Both the position numbers and the translations under genes were made by a program. A stretch of DNA of 64,000 nucleotides from Advenella sp. S44 (GTDB lineage Bacteria; Pseudomonadota; Gammaproteobacteria; Burkholderiales; Burkholderiaceae_B), in contig NZ_NEXS01000009.1 in assembly GCF_002810445.1 (NCBI RefSeq), positions 434,001-498,000 of the forward strand, read 5' to 3'. The notes below the pieces were generated by a model, which was not told the origin of the DNA, searched no databases, and saw only the letters and a program-made list of their open reading frames with translations. Below are positions 1-8,972 of this stretch, piece after piece; the stretch's first letter is position 1, and each line of letters opens with the position of its first letter.

Positions 1-1146
1 CATGCCGGTGGTGAATACCATTTCCTGTCGCGCGCCTATGGTCGCTCCGTTGCCATGATGTTCGGCTGGGCGCGCTGCACTGTCATTCAGACTGGCGCTA
101 TCGCGACGGTTGCTTTCATGCTTGGCGACTACTTGGCGCAAATCGTTCCTCTGGGGCCGTACGGCCCGTCCCTCTATGCGGCCATATCGGTTATTGTTCT
201 GACCGGCGTCAATTTCATTGGCACCACCGAAGGCAAGAACCTGCAGATCGTCGTCACCTTCATCGAAATTGCAGCAGTCGCCGCTATCATTCTGTTTGGT
301 CTTCTGGGCTCGGGTCAGGCGCCGGCCGCAACGCAAAGCGCCGCCCCGGAAACCGCCGCACTTGGCATGGCCATGATATTCGTGCTGCTCACCTATGGTG
401 GCTGGAACGAAGCGGCCTATTTGACCGGCGAACTCAAGGATGCGCCACGCAACATTGCCAAAGTACTGACATTGGGCACCCTGATCCTGGTAACGCTTTA
501 TGTACTGACCAATCTCGCGTTGCTCTCGATTCTGGGCCTGGAGGGGCTGCGGGCATCCAATGCTGTTGCCGCAGATATGATGCACGTGGTTGCTGGAGAA
601 CCCGGCAGGCTCACAGTGACTCTGGCCATTATCGTTGCAGCGATCTCTACCCTGAACGCAACCATTTTTACGGGCGCCCGGGTTTTTTATGTCATGGCCC
701 GCGACATGACCATACTCAGATGGGTTGCGATCTGGGACAGCCGCGGCAAAACGCCGGCCAACGGCCAGCTTCTGCAAGGTACCATTGCCCTGGCGCTCAT
801 AGCCATGGGAGCCATCACCCGTGATGGCTTCAAAGCCATGGTGGACTATACGGCACCCGTTTTCTGGGCCTTCATGCTGCTGGTCGGGCTCTCGCTGTTC
901 GTGCTTCGCTGGCGCCATCCTGAACGCGTCTTGCCCTACAAAGTCCCCTTTTATCCCATCACTCCCATTCTGTTTTGCCTGAGCTGCCTGTACATGTTCT
1001 ACGCCAGCGTCGTTTACACAGGCGTGGCTGCGCTAATTGGGCTGGCCGTACTTGCCGCGGGCGCACCCATTCTTCTGTTCCGGATCAGGGACGATGAGGA
1101 ACCGGACAACCCGCATTCACAAACTGAAATCACCGCTTTGAAGTAA
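1..1146 (+). CDS. APC-superfamily amino-acid permease, 5' end cut by window edge
   Basis: Inner-membrane amino-acid/polyamine transporter of the APC superfamily. The reading frame is open from base 1, which reads HAGGEYHFLSRAYG, the helix-3 region typical of LAT/APC permeases. The first in-frame ATG at 55 is therefore internal and the true start lies upstream of the window. About 381 codons are visible, with roughly ten hydrophobic segments. The segment ending GGWNEAAYLTGELKD also fits the family. The C-terminus is a short charged tail. A secreted methyltransferase gene starts 22 bp downstream on the same strand, so the two are probably co-transcribed. Family assignment is firm; the substrate cannot be read from sequence. 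Confidence 0.88.
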   Translation, partial: HAGGEYHFLSRAYGRSVAMMFGWARCTVIQTGAIATVAFMLGDYLAQIVPLGPYGPSLYAAISVIVLTGVNFIGTTEGKNLQIVVTFIEIAAVAAIILFGLLGSGQAPAATQSAAPETAALGMAMIFVLLTYGGWNEAAYLTGELKDAPRNIAKVLTLGTLILVTLYVLTNLALLSILGLEGLRASNAVAADMMHVVAGEPGRLTVTLAIIVAAISTLNATIFTGARVFYVMARDMTILRWVAIWDSRGKTPANGQLLQGTIALALIAMGAITRDGFKAMVDYTAPVFWAFMLLVGLSLFVLRWRHPERVLPYKVPFYPITPILFCLSCLYMFYASVVYTGVAALIGLAVLAAGAPILLFRIRDDEEPDNPHSQTEITALK

Positions 1147-1168
1147 TCACATAAACAGGAGAGAATCG

Positions 1169-2017
1169 ATGCCTATGCCTGCCAAACCCCTGGTCGCCGC
1201 GATACTGTTCACCATGATTGTGAGCTCCCCTCTTGCGGCACAAACCGCCACCCCGGCATCAGAGAACGACGCAGCCGCCGAACAATACACGCCATCTGTC
1301 GGACAGCAGGGCAAGGACGTCGTATGGGTGCCTACCTCACAGGCACTGGTTGACCGCATGCTGGAGATGGCCCAGTTAACCGCAAATGACCGACTGGTTG
1401 ATCTGGGTTCGGGCGATGGCAGACTGGTCATTACCGCTGCCAAGCACGGCGCAATCTCGCGAGGCATTGAATTCGACCCGGACCTGGTCGCCATGTCAAA
1501 ACGAGCCGCACAAGCCGAAGGTGTGACCGAGCGTGCAACATTCGAACAGGCCGATATCTTCGAATCGGATTTTTCAGATGCCTCTGTGGTTACGCTTTTC
1601 CTATTGCCCAGCCTGAATCTGCGCTTGCGTCCGACCCTGCTGGATATGAAGCCCGGCACGCGGGTGGTTTCCAATTCATTTGCAATGGAGGCATGGGAGC
1701 CCGACGAATCAGTAGAAGTGAAAGAGGATTGCACCAATTACTGCCATGCCTATAAATGGATCGTTCCGGCCAAGGTTGCCGGCACCTGGAAAATAGGCGA
1801 GCGTGAACTTCAGTTGGAACAGAGATTCCAGGTGCTGGACGGAACGCTGAGCGACGGCGCCAATCAACGGCGGATCAGCAATGCACGCCTGAACGGAGCG
1901 AACATTACCTTTTCAGTCGACGGCCAGACATACTCGGGCAAAGTGGATAATAAACAAATGCGCGGGACGATAGACGGAAAAACTGACTGGACAGCGCGAC
2001 TGGTATCCATGCAGTAA
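1169..2017 (+). CDS. Class I SAM-dependent methyltransferase with N-terminal signal peptide
   Basis: 282 residues. Residues 1-25 look like a Sec signal peptide: hydrophobic core AAILFTMIVSS, then PLAAQ with likely cleavage after Ala24. A Rossmann methyltransferase core follows, with the SAM-binding glycine motif LVDLGSGDGR at about 76-85 and an acidic residue at the end of strand 2 (GIEFDP). The last 80 residues or so lack methyltransferase features and look beta-rich, as in a small lipocalin-like domain. Two cysteines (CTNYC) lie between the domains. AGGAGA precedes the start at good spacing. It sits 22 bp after the permease gene. An exported SAM-dependent enzyme is odd because SAM is cytoplasmic. 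The substrate is unknown. Confidence 0.82.
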   Translation: MPMPAKPLVAAILFTMIVSSPLAAQTATPASENDAAAEQYTPSVGQQGKDVVWVPTSQALVDRMLEMAQLTANDRLVDLGSGDGRLVITAAKHGAISRGIEFDPDLVAMSKRAAQAEGVTERATFEQADIFESDFSDASVVTLFLLPSLNLRLRPTLLDMKPGTRVVSNSFAMEAWEPDESVEVKEDCTNYCHAYKWIVPAKVAGTWKIGERELQLEQRFQVLDGTLSDGANQRRISNARLNGANITFSVDGQTYSGKVDNKQMRGTIDGKTDWTARLVSMQ

Positions 2018-2415
2018 GAGGTGATACATTTTCCCAGTCGTTCAAACAGCAACAGGCGGGTTGTTATTCATATCCGAACCCGCTCAGCTAGCCTGCGAGA
2101 CAAGCCCACGCACATCGCCTGCATCAGATAGGCTTCAGCACTGCTGTATCAGACGAATTTTTTCGGCACCAGGAACCGGCACGGATATGGCCATAGACTT
2201 GACCATCGGATCCTCATAGGTCATTGGCCGTTGCAAAGATCCAATGGCATGGTCCACGCGTATGTACATACTCTTGCCACAGGTGCATAGCGATGACCTG
2301 AACGGCTGCACCATCAACCGTGTCGTCCACCCCTGCCAGCACAGCGTGCTAATATTTACAGAAAGCCGGTATTTCACCCGTAATTCCTCGCTATAGAACA
2401 GTCAACAGGTGTCCC
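2018..2415. other. Intergenic stretch, no confident gene
   Basis: Gap between the methyltransferase and the lyase. A 7-bp inverted repeat, GCGGGTT at 2056-2062 with AACCCGC at 2077-2083, could be a weak terminator for the upstream operon but lacks a T-run. An 80-codon minus-strand frame (2135-2377) is open, but I see no ribosome binding site or recognisable domain, so I do not call it a gene. Confidence 0.4.
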
Positions 2416-3252
2416 ATGACCACAGTGCGCACAACCAGCCAGAAGCGTGAAGCTTTTTTTCAGTTGCATCAGACCGGCTGCTTCACTATCCCGAATCCCT
2501 GGAATATCGGCACTGCAAAATGCCTGGAGCAGATGGGCTTTGCCGCGCTGGCCTCGACCAGTTCCGGACATGCCTACGCCAATGGCATGCCGGACGGAAC
2601 ACAGTCGCTGGACATGGTTCTGGCCCATTTGGCCGAGCTGGCAGCTGCCGTGAATGTTCCGCTGAATGCCGATTTTGAAAATGGCTATGCCGATGATATA
2701 GGGCAGATGCAGCAAAACATCATCAAGTGTGTGGCCACCGGCATCGCGGGGCTGTCCATTGAAGATACACCACAAGGTGGCGCTGATGGTTTGTATGAAT
2801 TTACCGAGGCGGTCTCGCGCATCAGCGCGGCGCGCGCAGCCATTGATCAGACTGGTGAACGCGTGCTGCTCACGGCCCGGACCGAAGGCTTTATACGTGG
2901 CGCACCCGATCTTGAGCAAACCACCCGGCGCATTGCCGCGTTCGTAGAAGCAGGCGCAGACTGTATCTATGCCCCCGGCATAAAAACCAGGGAGCAGATC
3001 AGCGCTGTCGTTGCGGCAGCCAATGACCGCCCCGTCAATGTATTATGCGGCAGCGCAATCGGTTTGACGGTCGCAGAACTGGAGCAACTTGGCGTGCGGC
3101 GAATCAGCGTAGGTGGCGCGCTGGCACGTGTGGCCATGGACGGCTTTCTGCGGGTCGCGCAGCAGATCGCGCAAGAAGGCCGATTCGATGGCTTGGGCGG
3201 AATTATTGGCGGCGCTGAACTGGATCGATTATTTTCGGCAACATCGCGCTAG
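2416..3252 (+). CDS. Isocitrate lyase/phosphoenolpyruvate mutase family protein
   Basis: 278 residues, a TIM-barrel enzyme of the ICL/PEP-mutase superfamily, which cleaves or forms C-C or C-P bonds on 2-oxo or 2-hydroxy acids using Mg2+. The substrate-loop segment ASTSSGHAYANG lies near residues 46-57. The metal-binding signature NADFENGYADD is at about 84-94, followed by SIEDTPQGG and, near the C-terminus, the IRRISVGGALAR-like segment VRRISVGGALAR. The canonical KKCGH catalytic loop of true isocitrate lyase is absent, so this is a mutase, hydrolase or 2-methylisocitrate-lyase-like paralogue rather than AceA. No obvious operon partner is present. The reaction is not resolvable from sequence. 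Confidence 0.85.
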   Translation: MTTVRTTSQKREAFFQLHQTGCFTIPNPWNIGTAKCLEQMGFAALASTSSGHAYANGMPDGTQSLDMVLAHLAELAAAVNVPLNADFENGYADDIGQMQQNIIKCVATGIAGLSIEDTPQGGADGLYEFTEAVSRISAARAAIDQTGERVLLTARTEGFIRGAPDLEQTTRRIAAFVEAGADCIYAPGIKTREQISAVVAAANDRPVNVLCGSAIGLTVAELEQLGVRRISVGGALARVAMDGFLRVAQQIAQEGRFDGLGGIIGGAELDRLFSATSR

Positions 3253-3427
3253 CCTTTGGGGCTACTAGCATACCGCTCCCGCTTTTTGGCAGCATACCGA
3301 CTGCTTGTCGACGACGCCCCCAATCGCTTCACGCGCTTTTCCAATTTGCCGAACAAGTTCTGCTTGAACAATGAAGGCAACCGAAAGTCAGGTCGCGCTC
3401 GCGCATCGTCAAACGACTGTCATGAGA
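3253..3427. other. Intergenic stretch without recognisable content
   Basis: Lies between the ICL/PEPM-family gene and the LysR remnant. A plus-strand frame runs through it but crosses the remnant and shows no domain or ribosome binding site. It may be further decayed sequence of the lost lysR gene, though I could not align it. Confidence 0.3.
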
Positions 3428-3607
3428 TTATCGCGGTGCCTCGGGCGACTCATACGGCAGATTCGTCATCTTGGGTGATGTTGAATGTTCAGGGGTTGAT
3501 TCAGCCTTCAGGCGTTCAGCCATGAAATTGATGAACGCGCCCAGTTTGGGCAGCAGATGCCGGGTGGACGAGTAAAGAATCCAGGCCTGACCACCTTGCA
3601 GATTGTT
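3428..3607 (-). pseudogene. C-terminal remnant of a LysR-type regulator
   Basis: The minus strand reads about 58 codons ending in TAA at 3428-3430. They contain QAWILYSSTRHLLPKLGAF followed by INFMAERL. This is the typical last strand and helix of a LysR effector-binding domain, where W-x-LYPS-x-RHL-x-P-x-x-RAFIDF is common. The helix-turn-helix and most of the effector domain are missing. The fragment begins directly after the TAG stop of the AstE-like gene and in the same frame, with no start codon of its own. It is therefore a relic left by deletion or rearrangement. Confidence 0.72.
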
Positions 3608-4570
3608 CTAAGCCGACTCGGTACTATCCTGCCGTTCATGCGCAAATCTCACCACAGTGACCCCCACCTTCAACTGGCGCAGGGAAGGCATGACCAGAAT
3701 ACAATTGTCGTAGGGCGTGACGATAGGCTTATCGTCATCCTTGCCAATCTGCGTGCCGGCTTTGGCAATGCACTCCATTCCCTGATACGGCTCAGAAAAC
3801 GACAATGATGCCGACGTTGCCACGACCGGCGCAGTCACGTGCAACACCGTTTGCTGCCCTTTTGGGGCAACCGTCCAATGACTCGGCAGATCGGCGGCCT
3901 GAACAATACCCGCCTCAAGCAGAAAATGGGCCACCACGTTTCGCGCGGTATCAATGGAAGATGGATCGCCGTGGTACCCGCATTCGATCAGCAACGCCAG
4001 CGCCTGCGATTGCGGATCGCCAAATTGGGCGAAGTCACGCATGCGTGTGCCGTCCTTGTGCCCTGCATCCATGATCACGTGTTGCGGCACACCCAGCCGT
4101 TTTGCCAAGTCCACATTCCGTTTCAACATCCCGCTCATCATCAGCGGCGGACTGGGTTCATGCATGGAATGGATATCAAGCAACCAGTCTGCCGCCTCGA
4201 CCCATTTTCTAAGCGCAAGTGCTCGCCGGCGCTCCTGCGTATTCGGTTGACCCAGTTTATCGCTGGTCCAGACACGGTTCATGTCTTCATCGACAAAACG
4301 GGCTGCGTCGTGCGCGCTCACATCCAGCGTATCGAATGCCGCCAGATTGCAAAACGCCAGCACCAGTCGGCCTTTTTTCGGCCGCAAGCCGGCGGCCAAA
4401 AGTTCCTTCAACGCCCAGGCGCCACAAATTTCATTGCCATGAATCAATGCCGTGATCAATAGCGTCGGGCCTGCTGTGCCCGAATCAAATGCCCATACGC
4501 CTGGTGTATCGGTATTGCCCAGCCGCTCTGCAGACAAATCCGGTAACGCAATCTTAAACGCTGTGTTCAT
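3608..4570 (-). CDS. Succinylglutamate desuccinylase/aspartoacylase family hydrolase
   Basis: 320 residues, a zinc-dependent M14-like amidohydrolase of the AstE/AspA family, cytoplasmic. Zinc ligands are visible: H44 and E47 in LIHGNE, and H134 in LLDIHSMHEP. The substrate-binding NR is in DEDMNRVW (96-101), and a likely catalytic Glu is in ALLIECGYHGD. The start overlaps the end of the upstream Bug-protein gene by 4 bp (ATGA type), so the two are translationally coupled. Pairing with a periplasmic binding protein suggests uptake and deacylation of an N-acyl amino acid or similar acid, which is inference. The 3' end abuts a LysR relic. Confidence 0.85.
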   Translation of the reverse strand: MNTAFKIALPDLSAERLGNTDTPGVWAFDSGTAGPTLLITALIHGNEICGAWALKELLAAGLRPKKGRLVLAFCNLAAFDTLDVSAHDAARFVDEDMNRVWTSDKLGQPNTQERRRALALRKWVEAADWLLDIHSMHEPSPPLMMSGMLKRNVDLAKRLGVPQHVIMDAGHKDGTRMRDFAQFGDPQSQALALLIECGYHGDPSSIDTARNVVAHFLLEAGIVQAADLPSHWTVAPKGQQTVLHVTAPVVATSASLSFSEPYQGMECIAKAGTQIGKDDDKPIVTPYDNCILVMPSLRQLKVGVTVVRFAHERQDSTESA

Positions 4571-5574
4571 GGTCGCCCCGTAGCAATATGGGCTGTTTCG
4601 GCAAGTTTCTTGAATTTATTATGCTCTGCCTGAAAAAATGTGGCCAGCTCCGGCTGTGTGTGCATGACATTGCTGCCGGTGGTCCGGTACTTCTCCTGAA
4701 ATGCCGGGTCCGCCAGCACTTGCTGCAGGCTGATCTGCAGTTTTTTAACCACCGCCTCGGGCATGCCCTTGGGGGCAAACAGGCCAAACCAGACACTGAT
4801 ATCCATGGCCTTGAGGGCGGGATTTTCAGCCAGCGCCGGAATATCAGAGGCAAAGGAAGAACGTTTCGCACTGGTTACACCGATGGCGGTTATTTGCCCC
4901 GACTGTATTTGCGGCAACGCCGAAGACAGGGCAAACACGCCCAAAGGAAGTCGCCCGCTGGTCAGATCCGTAACCAGGGGAGCCACGCCCCGATAAGGCA
5001 CATGTAAAAATTTAGCCTGGGTTTCAGCGTTGAGCATTTCTCCTGCCATATGCAACGAAGTGCCCACGCCGGACGAGCCGTAACTGTAGCTGTCCGAGTT
5101 ATCCGACTTGGCCACGTTGACCAGATCAGCGGTGTTCTTGATATCGGTCTCTTTGGACGCAGCCAGCACCAATGGCTGGTCACCGATCAGGCCAATGGCC
5201 TGCAAGTCAGTCACACCATTATATTTGACTGCCGGGTTCACCAGACTGGCTATCACAATTTCATTGAGTGAACCCACCAGCAGCGTATAGCCATCCGGTT
5301 TGGCGCGAATCACTTTCTGCGCGCCGATTGTGCCGCCTGCACCCCCCAGGTTTTCAACCACCACATTAGCGCCTATTTTCTTGGCCAGCGTCTCGGCCAC
5401 TACCCTGCCGTTAAGATCAACGCTGCCGCCGGCGGGATACCCTACCACAATCGTGATGGGGCGGTCTGGGTACGTCGACGCCGCCAGTGTTGCCCTGCCG
5501 CTTGCTACCAGCAGGGCAAGTGCACACAGGGCACAGGATGCCGTTCGCAGAGCTTTATTACTTAACTTTTTCAT
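4567..5574 (-). CDS. Bug/TctC-family tripartite tricarboxylate transporter solute-binding protein
   Basis: 335 residues when started at 5574, periplasmic. GGAGA lies at good distance from this ATG. An upstream in-frame ATG at 5592 would add six residues and lacks a site. The signal peptide is MKKLSNKALR plus a hydrophobic core, ending at about ATLAAS. The mature N-terminus YPDRPITIVVGYPAGGSVD is the Bug signature. AKPDGYTLLVGS and the VPYRGVAPLVTDL ligand loop are also present. No TctA/TctB membrane subunits lie nearby, as is usual for orphan Bug proteins of Bordetella relatives. It is coupled to the amidohydrolase gene and divergent from a LysR gene that probably controls both. Confidence 0.92.
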   Translation of the reverse strand: MKKLSNKALRTASCALCALALLVASGRATLAASTYPDRPITIVVGYPAGGSVDLNGRVVAETLAKKIGANVVVENLGGAGGTIGAQKVIRAKPDGYTLLVGSLNEIVIASLVNPAVKYNGVTDLQAIGLIGDQPLVLAASKETDIKNTADLVNVAKSDNSDSYSYGSSGVGTSLHMAGEMLNAETQAKFLHVPYRGVAPLVTDLTSGRLPLGVFALSSALPQIQSGQITAIGVTSAKRSSFASDIPALAENPALKAMDISVWFGLFAPKGMPEAVVKKLQISLQQVLADPAFQEKYRTTGSNVMHTQPELATFFQAEHNKFKKLAETAHIATGRP

Positions 5575-5613
5575 GACAATGTCTCCGTTCAAATTTTTAT
5601 TGCCTCTATACTA

Positions 5614-5635
5614 AATGCTGAAAAACATCAGCATT
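5614..5635. promoter_or_regulatory. Inverted repeat in bug-lysR divergent region (candidate LysR operator)
   Basis: Perfect 8-bp arms AATGCTGA (5614-5621) and TCAGCATT (5628-5635) separated by six A-rich bases. It sits between the divergent Bug-protein start (5574) and LysR start (5750), where LysR-type regulators bind T-N11-A dyads. Assignment to the regulator is inference. Confidence 0.45.
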
Positions 5636-5749
5636 GTGCTTTTATTGCACAATGGCGTGCAAAATAAAGCCCGCGAGGCAACAGTCTGCGATCGTGCCCT
5701 GTCAAGCAGGCGGGCGCGATCCCAACCCATACCGATACGATGGCTACCC

Positions 5750-6655
5750 ATGGCAGAGACCAAACTTTTGAAAGATCTGATTGCCTTGTCCAAAACATGC
5801 AGTTTTACCAAGGCTGCCGAGCTGCGCAATGTAACCCATCCCGCATTCAGCCGACGCATCAGGGATCTGGAACACTGGGCTGGCGCAACACTGGTTGATC
5901 GCAGCAAAATTCCCGTCAGGCTCACACAGGAGGGGCGTGAACTGCTGGTGACAGCCGAATATATTGTTGCCAGACTCAATACGGTCAGCAAGAAAATAAA
6001 ATCGCCTGGCCAGGAGACACACTATGCCTTGCGTATTGCGACGGGACGCTATCTGGCCAGCACGCTGGTAGCGGACTGGGCCTGTGAAATGTCAGATGTC
6101 ATTGGACGGGAGCTGTCTGTTGCCGTGTCGGTCCAGATAAGGACCGGCTCTACGCCGGATATGGTCGCCCTGCTACAACGAGAGGAAGTGGATTTTCTTT
6201 GCTGCTATGAGCACCCGAATTTATCCGTCCCGGTCGCGACCGCCAATTTTCAGTATCTGCAACTGGGTACAGACCGATTCGTGCCCGTATGTTGCGCCGC
6301 CAAATATCGTGACGTGGCCTACGATTTGCTTGACGAATTCACGCCTATCCCTCACGTCACGTATATCAACACACTCTCGCTGCATCATATTCTTAGCGAT
6401 CATTTACGTGCAAGTAGTTATGCGCTGGCGCCGGTGGCCTATTGCGATTCAGTGGAAGTGGCCTGGGCACTGATCAAAAAAGGTCGAGGCATCGGCTGGC
6501 TGCCTTGGTCTGTGGTGGCGCAGGACTGCAAGTCCGGAAAGCTGCGCGTGTTGGGCGGCAGGCAAAACGAAGTGCCTTTTGAAGTGCGATTGTATCGTTC
6601 CAAAGAGCCGCTGTCTGTCGCAGCAGAGATGAGCTGGGACAGAACCACACGCTGA
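5750..6655 (+). CDS. LysR-family transcriptional regulator
   Basis: 301 residues from the ATG at 5750. The frame is open from 5615, but the extra 45 codons show no LysR homology and the helix-turn-helix begins right after MAETKLLKDLIAL. The DNA-binding domain spans about 1-60, with CSFTKAAELRNVTHPAFSRRIRDLE as recognition region (cited in two halves: CSFTKAAELRNVTH and PAFSRRIRDLE). A periplasmic-binding-protein-like effector domain follows, ending in GRGIGWLPWSVV. It is divergent from the Bug/amidohydrolase pair and is the natural candidate for their regulator. The effector is probably the acid transported by the Bug protein, which is inference. Confidence 0.88.
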   Translation: MAETKLLKDLIALSKTCSFTKAAELRNVTHPAFSRRIRDLEHWAGATLVDRSKIPVRLTQEGRELLVTAEYIVARLNTVSKKIKSPGQETHYALRIATGRYLASTLVADWACEMSDVIGRELSVAVSVQIRTGSTPDMVALLQREEVDFLCCYEHPNLSVPVATANFQYLQLGTDRFVPVCCAAKYRDVAYDLLDEFTPIPHVTYINTLSLHHILSDHLRASSYALAPVAYCDSVEVAWALIKKGRGIGWLPWSVVAQDCKSGKLRVLGGRQNEVPFEVRLYRSKEPLSVAAEMSWDRTTR

Positions 6656-6764
6656 TACCAGAGATCACGCCAGCGCGCAGGCCTTTGTGCGCTGCTTGTT
6701 CGAGGGGCTTGTGCAGCATTGTTTGAAGGCCCTGTGCGGCACCGGCAAGCCACGTGCGAAAACA

Positions 6765-8435
6765 CTATTGCTGGGATTGCAGCCGGCTGGCCGCAAGTTC
6801 ACAATACGCAGCAACCTCGGGCATTTGCCTGACTTTGGATTTGAGCATTTTCCCTGTGGCGCCCAACGGAATGGCGTCCACAAATATGACGTCATCCGGG
6901 ATCTGCCATTTGACCATTTTGTCTTCATAAAACTGCAGCAGTTCATCCCGATCGAGCGTCATGTCCGCTCGCTTGACAACCACGATGATCGGACGCTCGT
7001 CCCATTTGGCATGACTGATGCCGATGCAGGCAGCCAGTTGCACGGCCGGATGCGCCATGGCGATGTTTTCGATATCAATGGAGCTGATCCATTCGCCACC
7101 GGATTTGATCACGTCCTTGCTACGGTCCGTAATCTGCAGGTACCCATCGGCATCAATGGTCGCTACGTCGCCGGTGGGAAACCAGCCGTCCGCCAGTGCG
7201 GCGTTGTTGTTGCAGGGAAAATAGTCGCGCACCACCCATGGTCCTTTCACATACAAATCGCCAAATGTGTTGCCGTCCCACGGCAGTTCACGCCCATTGT
7301 CGCCGACAATTTTGAAATCCACCCCGAAGAGGGCCCGCCCCTGCTTGCATCGCAGTTTCAGTTGCTCCTCGGCCGGCAGCATCAGGGATTTATTTTTCAG
7401 CGTACACAGCGTGCCCAACGGACTGGTTTCTGTCATTCCCCAAGCATGTATAACCTCTACCCCGTATTGCTCCTGGAACGCCTGTATCATGGCTGGCGGG
7501 CAGGCCGATCCGCCAATCACCGTACGCCTGAGTGTGGAAAATCGCTGGTCTTGACCCTTAACATGATCAAGTAGCATTTGCCAGACGGTCGGCACACCGG
7601 CCGCAAACGTCACTCCCTCTTGCTCGATCAATTGGTAGACCGATTTTCCGTCCAAAAGCGGACCTGGAAAAACCAGCGTTGCGCCGGTCAGTGCAGCCGC
7701 ATAGGGGATACCCCAGGCATTGACATGAAACATAGGCACTACGGGCAGGATCACATCTCGCGCCGAGATGGCCATGGAATCGGGCAGTGACGCCCCATAG
7801 GCATGCAGCAGCGTTGAACGATGGCTGTACATGACCGCTTTCGGATGTCCTGTCGTTCCACTGGTGTAACACATGCTGGAAGCGGCATTTTCATCAAATT
7901 GCGGCCAGCGATAGTCGTCCGACTGTTCTTCCACCCACTGTTCATAACTGATCAGGCCGGGTATGGCGCTGTCAGATGGCAACGCGTCACGGTCGCATAG
8001 CGCCACATACTGCCTGATCGTTTGGCATTTGCCATGCACGGTCTGCACCAGAGACAGAAAGCTCAAATCGAAGCACAGAACCTGGTCGTCGGCATGATTG
8101 GCAATCCATGCGACTTGATCGGGATGCAGGCGAGGATTTATGGTATGCAACACCCTGCCCGATCCGCTGACACCGAAATACAGCTCCAGATGCCGATAGC
8201 CATTCCAAGCCAGCGTTGCCACCCTTGCGGAAAGCGGCAAAGCCATGCCGTCAAGCGCACGCGCGACCTGACGCGAACGGCGCGCCACATCGCGCCAATG
8301 ATAGCGATGCAGATCTCCCTCAACACGACGCGAGACAATCTGACCATCACCGTGATGGCGCTCGGCATGAACAATAAGTGACGATATCAGCAATGGATGC
8401 GGCTGCATCAGGCCCATCTGTATTTCATCTGTCAT
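6765..8435 (-). CDS. AMP-dependent acyl-CoA synthetase (fatty-acid CoA ligase, AlkK-like)
   Basis: 556 residues, an ANL-superfamily acyl-adenylating enzyme that activates a carboxylic acid with ATP and CoA. The P-loop [10 protein letters not shown] is at 190-199. Other motifs are [10 protein letters not shown] (A5), GWFPTGDVA (A7), [14 protein letters not shown] (A8) and GKMLKSKVR with the catalytic lysine near the C-terminus (A10). The overall pattern fits medium- or long-chain fatty-acyl ligases such as AlkK. The gene is monocistronic here. Its 5' flank carries a 17-bp tandem array starting about 100 bp upstream of the ATG, which could affect expression. The chain-length preference is not readable. 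Confidence 0.9.
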   Translation of the reverse strand: MTDEIQMGLMQPHPLLISSLIVHAERHHGDGQIVSRRVEGDLHRYHWRDVARRSRQVARALDGMALPLSARVATLAWNGYRHLELYFGVSGSGRVLHTINPRLHPDQVAWIANHADDQVLCFDLSFLSLVQTVHGKCQTIRQYVALCDRDALPSDSAIPGLISYEQWVEEQSDDYRWPQFDENAASSMCYTSGTTGHPKAVMYSHRSTLLHAYGASLPDSMAISARDVILPVVPMFHVNAWGIPYAAALTGATLVFPGPLLDGKSVYQLIEQEGVTFAAGVPTVWQMLLDHVKGQDQRFSTLRRTVIGGSACPPAMIQAFQEQYGVEVIHAWGMTETSPLGTLCTLKNKSLMLPAEEQLKLRCKQGRALFGVDFKIVGDNGRELPWDGNTFGDLYVKGPWVVRDYFPCNNNAALADGWFPTGDVATIDADGYLQITDRSKDVIKSGGEWISSIDIENIAMAHPAVQLAACIGISHAKWDERPIIVVVKRADMTLDRDELLQFYEDKMVKWQIPDDVIFVDAIPLGATGKMLKSKVRQMPEVAAYCELAASRLQSQQ

Positions 8436-8534
8436 AAGTCTCTCTCTTTTGGATTTATTCTATTTACTCTCAGGTACGTTGATTACCCGGGCGAGCCAGT
8501 TGCCACTTCGCTCAGTGCTGTGCGACTACGCGCT

Positions 8535-8735
8535 TGACCGTTTTAGCAGATTGATCGTTTTTTTACCAGACTGACCCTTTGGCCCGATTGATCATCCCAC
8601 CCGAACGAACGTACCTACCCAAATGATCGTTAAATCCGAATAATCGTACTACCCAAATGATCATTGCACCCGACTGATCATTGCACCCGACTGATCATTG
8701 CACCCGACTGATCATTGCACCCAACTGATCATGAT
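8535..8735. repeat. 17-bp tandem array A with degenerate flank
   Basis: The core unit TGATCATTGCACCCGAC repeats at 8658-8674, 8675-8691 and 8692-8708 without change, and at 8709-8725 with one mismatch. Upstream, seven diverged units begin TGA/TAA/CGA and keep the period: 8535-8551, 8552-8571 (20 bp), 8572-8588, 8589-8605, 8606-8623 (18 bp), 8624-8640 and 8641-8657. A partial unit follows at 8726. It lies upstream of the acyl-CoA ligase start. Most units carry GATC. Confidence 0.9.
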
Positions 8736-8972
8736 CGTTCTACGCGATTATTGTCCCACAATTGTTCAATTATTCAATTGATGAATCTACGATACCCGCC
8801 CGGCATGCGCATGCGCGCCGCCAGACTAACGCGCCAGACCAGACCGCAGATTTGGCCGCCGCGGCCGGCCATTGCCATCTACGGATTGCCTGATCGACAA
8901 TAGACGAGGTGGTGGGCTGTCCCCTGCGATACTACGAAATCGCGCAGACACAAAATATGGCGCCCATCCTCC
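8736..8972. other. Spacer between two tandem arrays, no gene seen
   Basis: Includes AATTGTTCAATTATTCAATTG, a short AT-rich palindromic patch near 8760-8780. Plus-strand frames running from here into the next array are repeat artefacts with no ribosome binding site. Confidence 0.4.

Noticed and set aside
2135-2377. 80-codon minus-strand ORF
   Set aside because: No domain, no convincing ribosome binding site and no neighbour context; it is probably a chance open frame.
3256-3525. Plus-strand ORF of 89 codons
   Set aside because: It runs antisense through the LysR remnant, and the minus-strand reading has clear homology.
8535-8735. SeqA/Dam-type GATC cluster or replication origin
   Set aside because: GATC recurs only because it is part of the repeat unit. 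Most betaproteobacteria lack Dam/SeqA, and there are no DnaA boxes or origin genes nearby.
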